A DNA stretch of 64,000 bases, from contig OZ037934.1 of NCBI GenBank assembly GCA_964035575.1, positions 248,001 to 312,000 on the forward strand, in the 5' to 3' direction. Position numbers and translations under genes: made by a program. This DNA comes from Rhynchopus sp. YZ270_cl-10 (Eukaryota > Euglenozoa > Diplonemea > Diplonemida > Diplonemidae). The notes under the pieces are model-generated. The model was not told where the DNA came from, did no database searches, and worked only from the letters and a program-made list of their open reading frames with translations. This document shows, in pieces, positions 61,542 to 64,000 of the stretch (its first letter is position 1; each line of letters begins with the position of its first letter).

Positions 61542-62546
61542 ATGCAACACCATGCATCGCTGTCGCGTGCAGATGAGCCTGCGCAGGCGGGTAGCACGAA
61601 CGCGCAGGGCCACGCGGAGGCGCACGCAGGTGGCGCTGCTCCTGCGCACGCGGCAAGCCAGTCGCACATGACACGCACAGTGTCAGTGCAGAGTGTGGGA
61701 GAAGCTTCAACAGTATACAACACTGCATCAAAATTTACTGTAATTACTGAGACTTATGCAACAAAATTTGCTGAACTCAATGCGTCCCACGCAGTAATCT
61801 TTGCTGAACTCGCACAGGCGATGCAGAGTATGGGAGAATCTTCAACAGCAGAGAACAATGCAAGAAACCTTGATGAAATCACTAAGACGTATTCAACAAA
61901 ACGAGCAGAACTCAATGCGTCCCACGCATTAAACCTTGCTAAACTCGCACAGGCAATGCGGAATGTTGGAGAATCTTCAACAGCATACCAGAAGGCACAA
62001 CAAGCTGCTGCGATTCTTGAGGGCAATGCAGCGAGAGATGCTGCGATTACTAAGTTCTTTGACGCAACATTTGCTGCGCTGCATGCAGAATACAATTCCC
62101 CTTCAACAAACCTTGCTGAGCGTATACGTCTGGTACAATATTTGGTTGCGCTTCTTAAGGACGATAGAGCAGGACTTGTTGAACACGCGCAGGTAGACGC
62201 CTTTTGGGAGTCAGCATCGTCGTGTTTTGCACTGCCAACTTCCCTTTTAACCCGTTTAACTGCAATCCTCAGAGCAATCCTCAGAATGGTTGTTTGTGTG
62301 TTTGTGGGTGCGTTTGCGTGGTGCGCACTGCTGTTTGTTGTGTGGGTCTTTCTGCAGTACTATACATGCGTGTATAATATTGCTCAGGGGACGGCAGCTG
62401 AGGTGTGGGATGTGGTGGAGGTGGCGATGGACGTGTGCGTGGATGTCACGCGCGTGTGCGCAACGGCGCTACACTCTGTCTTGGTCGCAAGCCTCGAGGC
62501 CTTCATACCGCAGGTCTACCAGTGCATCACCCACCACTTCAAGTAA
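61542..62546 (+). CDS. hypothetical membrane protein with three internal ~44-residue repeats
   Basis: 334 residues, not recognised. An Ala/His-rich N-terminus (about 1-45) precedes three imperfect helical repeats (about 49-180). These share GESSTAxxxA, ITxTYxTKxAELNASHA and LAQAM words; the third is the most diverged. A strong hydrophobic segment at about 243-275 (MVVCVFVGAFAWCALLFVVW) is followed by more apolar helix. A TTTTTTTAG acceptor lies near 61522. The last codons read HHFK then stop, overlapping a perfect GTAAGT donor at 62544. The true protein may therefore continue through an intron. Confidence 0.6.
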   Translation: MQHHASLSRADEPAQAGSTNAQGHAEAHAGGAAPAHAASQSHMTRTVSVQSVGEASTVYNTASKFTVITETYATKFAELNASHAVIFAELAQAMQSMGESSTAENNARNLDEITKTYSTKRAELNASHALNLAKLAQAMRNVGESSTAYQKAQQAAAILEGNAARDAAITKFFDATFAALHAEYNSPSTNLAERIRLVQYLVALLKDDRAGLVEHAQVDAFWESASSCFALPTSLLTRLTAILRAILRMVVCVFVGAFAWCALLFVVWVFLQYYTCVYNIAQGTAAEVWDVVEVAMDVCVDVTRVCATALHSVLVASLEAFIPQVYQCITHHFK

Positions 62547-63058
62547 GTCTCGTCTCTCGACCAAGTCTCTTCTCTGGATGTGCACGCGAAGCATGTGCAC
62601 CTTCAAAACGTCTCCTTTTCCTCTCTTTCAACTTTTTTCACTTGGTCCTCTTCTTTATACACAACAAACCAAAAGCTCTTCTCCCCCCAGTACTTTTTCA
62701 GTCGTGCGTCAACTATACTTTTGCAACTCCACAGAGTTCGGCACACAGTGCACCAGTGTCAGCAAAGAGAAAGCCGCTGCACCTTGTTGTTCTTCTGGAA
62801 CACAGTTCCTTTTGTTTCTAATGTTCGTCCACTCTCCTTTCCCTTATCAGTACACATCTCCCACTACCTTGGCCTACAGTGCAACGGGAGCGTATTGCAA
62901 TAACAATATCACCACAGAATATTACACTACACACAAAAACAAACAGAGTGTATGGGGAGGTTACGCAGTGGGAGGAGGGAGACGGGTAGACGGAATTGTT
63001 TAGGGTTTTTGTATATGGGTGTACGTCGGAGGGGACATGGTACGGGTGATGGGGCAGG
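62547..63058. other. spacer or intron sequence, no gene supported
   Basis: CT-rich to 62690, then mixed composition. A good acceptor-like site (TTTCCCTTATCAG) ends at 62850, but the frame after it is not convincing. Confidence 0.4.
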
Positions 63059-63314
63059 TGGACTCTCGTTGGCAAAGGATATGCGGACAGCCGTCTCCAC
63101 CATGTACGGGGTGCAGGCATCAGGGGAGCTGCACTGTGTGCTTGAGAGGCAGACCCACGCTGTGTTCAAGGTATCGTCGGAATGGGCCTCCCGGGTCTGG
63201 GCAAGCGCTACACTACACCAAAACGCCGAAACCTCCCTCGATGTCTTTGGCCTCACCGCCGTTGTTTCAACCCTCCTCCGCAAGGTTCCTCGAGAAAAAG
63301 CTCCCTCAAATTGA
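63059..63314 (+). CDS. possible terminal exon or small gene
   Basis: The forward frame reads LAKDMRTAVSTMYGVQASGE, LERQTHAVFKVSSEWASRVW and FGLTAVVSTLLRKVPREKAP, then stops at 63314. Composition is GC-rich like the genes here, and helices look amphipathic. No start codon context or splice acceptor could be fixed, and no family was recognised. It could be a downstream exon of the gene at 61542, given that gene's terminal GTAAGT. Confidence 0.33.
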
Positions 63315-63560
63315 AAGTGATCTGCAAAAAAGGTCGTTTCTAGCCTTTTGGTAGGTAGGTACCGCGAAGGGAGGAGGGATCGTTGTGCCAATACAAGAAA
63401 AGCATCAGTCAAAGGCTTGTCCTCATAGTAGTTTTTGCTGATTTTCTAGCCCCCCTTTGTTTGTTTGTTTGTTTTTTTTTTTTTTTTTTGTGAGGAAACA
63501 TCCTCATTTTTTGTTGATGCAAAAAAGGGCATTTTTTTTAATCGTTTTTTAAACTTGGTT

Positions 63561-63656
63561 TGGGGGTCCACCCCTGGTTATTGTACCAAAGGTACGCTGT
63601 TCGCGGGGTGTTGTATTTCAGTTCAATTTTTTTCTCCCCCCCATTTACACTTTCAG
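63561..63656 (+). promoter_or_regulatory. module S acceptor upstream of the last gene
   Basis: GGGGGTCCACCCCTGG, AAGGTACGCTGTTCGCGGGG, TGTTGTATTTCAGTTCAA, a T/C tract and ACACTTTCAG at 63656. The start codon follows 31 bases later. Its arrangement matches 21941-22022. The GGTCCACCCC part also precedes the copy at 28657 (GGGCCCACCCCGG). Confidence 0.6.
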
Positions 63657-63687
63657 GGAAATATTTGACAAAAGAAAATACAAGAAA

Positions 63688-64000
63688 ATGGTGTTCACAG
63701 TACTTGCCGCCGCCGATCTGTTTGGATCAAAACTGAACTTCGAGATTGACTTTGATGCGCTCCCCTCCATGACCGAGCTCCAGGAGAAGGTGACCGCTGT
63801 GTTCGCAGCAGAGGCCTCTGTTCGCCGTCCACGCCACATCCCGGTGTCGCCTTTCATCCCCCATCGCATGCAAACCTATGATGAGCGGGTCGAGCTGTGG
63901 GTAGACCTGGTGAGCACGACACAGCTCCAGGACTATGCTCAGGTGTACATCTTCCAGCGAGACAGCGCCTACCATAAGGAGATTCAAAGCAAAATCCCGC
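63688..64000 (+). CDS. N-terminal part of a gene that leaves the window
   Basis: The first 104 residues of a protein without a stop before the window end. It reads MVFTVLAAADLFGSKLNFEI, then helix-rich text (LPSMTELQEKVTAVFAAEAS) and RPRHIPVSPFIPHRMQTYDE, then VELWVDLVSTTQLQDYAQVY. The order of strands and helices is globular and ubiquitin-like at the very start. I do not recognise the family with confidence; proteins with similar openings occur among flagellar EF-hand proteins, but this is only a hint. The start is supported by the repeat-derived acceptor at 63656. Confidence 0.7.
   Translation, partial: MVFTVLAAADLFGSKLNFEIDFDALPSMTELQEKVTAVFAAEASVRRPRHIPVSPFIPHRMQTYDERVELWVDLVSTTQLQDYAQVYIFQRDSAYHKEIQSKIP

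Noticed and set aside
62927-63412. 161-codon minus-strand open frame near the end
   Set aside because: The opposite strand has better codon character; the minus frame runs across two unrelated composition zones.

Overview
This window is nuclear DNA of a protist. Protein-coding genes use the standard code, are GC-richer than their surroundings, and are separated by long AT-rich, poly-T/poly-A and pyrimidine-rich intergenic DNA full of dispersed repeats. Two genes have phase-consistent GT-AG introns, and ciliary families are present (a three-DM10 EFHC-type protein and an LRRIQ3-like LRR/IQ protein). All 18 gene models lie on the + strand. Most start codons follow a pyrimidine tract and an AG, often within 100 bases. 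One-strand gene order plus pyrimidine-tract/AG sites suggests polycistronic transcription with spliced-leader trans-splicing, as in Euglenozoa. Cis-introns, flagellar genes and a repeat-bloated intergenic landscape would suit a diplonemid-like organism. That placement is inference; no spliced-leader RNA gene, rRNA or tRNA was recognised.

Layout. 0.1-1.3 kb: membrane-anchored U-box protein. 2.5-10.4 kb: EFHC1/2-like protein in three exons, with a 5.3-kb repeat-filled second intron. 11.1-11.7 kb: hypothetical protein. 13.0-16.3 kb: large ankyrin protein made of nearly identical 100-residue modules, with a 192-base intron-like insertion. 16.4-19.2 kb: duplicated segment and a transposon-like element with a heptamer array. 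19.2-20.0 kb: acylated EF-hand protein. 22.0-23.3 kb: hypothetical protein. 23.5-25.8 kb: repeats and miniature transposons. 26.0-27.5 kb: amino-acid permease. 27.7-31.4 kb: nested transposon-like elements. 32.8-37.5 kb: LRR/IQ protein. 37.7-38.3 kb: acylated cytochrome-b5-domain protein. 38.3-44.2 kb: gene-free repeat region with a giant foldback interrupted by a hAT-like element. 44.3-52.9 kb: zinc-finger/coiled-coil protein, four-EF-hand protein in three exons, 2OG-oxygenase-like protein and a fused LeuC-LeuD isopropylmalate isomerase. 55.8-64.0 kb: glycosyltransferase-like protein, RWD-UPF0235 fusion, helical-repeat protein, repeat-containing membrane protein, and the start of a further gene that runs off the end.

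The main novelty is the repeat fraction. I could delimit eight small non-autonomous transposon-like elements by terminal inverted repeats plus target-site duplications: three with 8-bp duplications (hAT-like), three with TAA/TTA duplications (PIF/Harbinger-like), and two with TA (one with mariner-like ends). All three GTAC-centred 7/8-bp tandem arrays sit inside the TAA/TTA group. A second group of repeat modules recurs between genes and inside the large intron. One is a hairpin that follows a decayed ORF tail. Another ends in a pyrimidine tract and AG, and appears to supply the 3' splice site of one confirmed-phase intron and the 5'-end acceptors of two genes.
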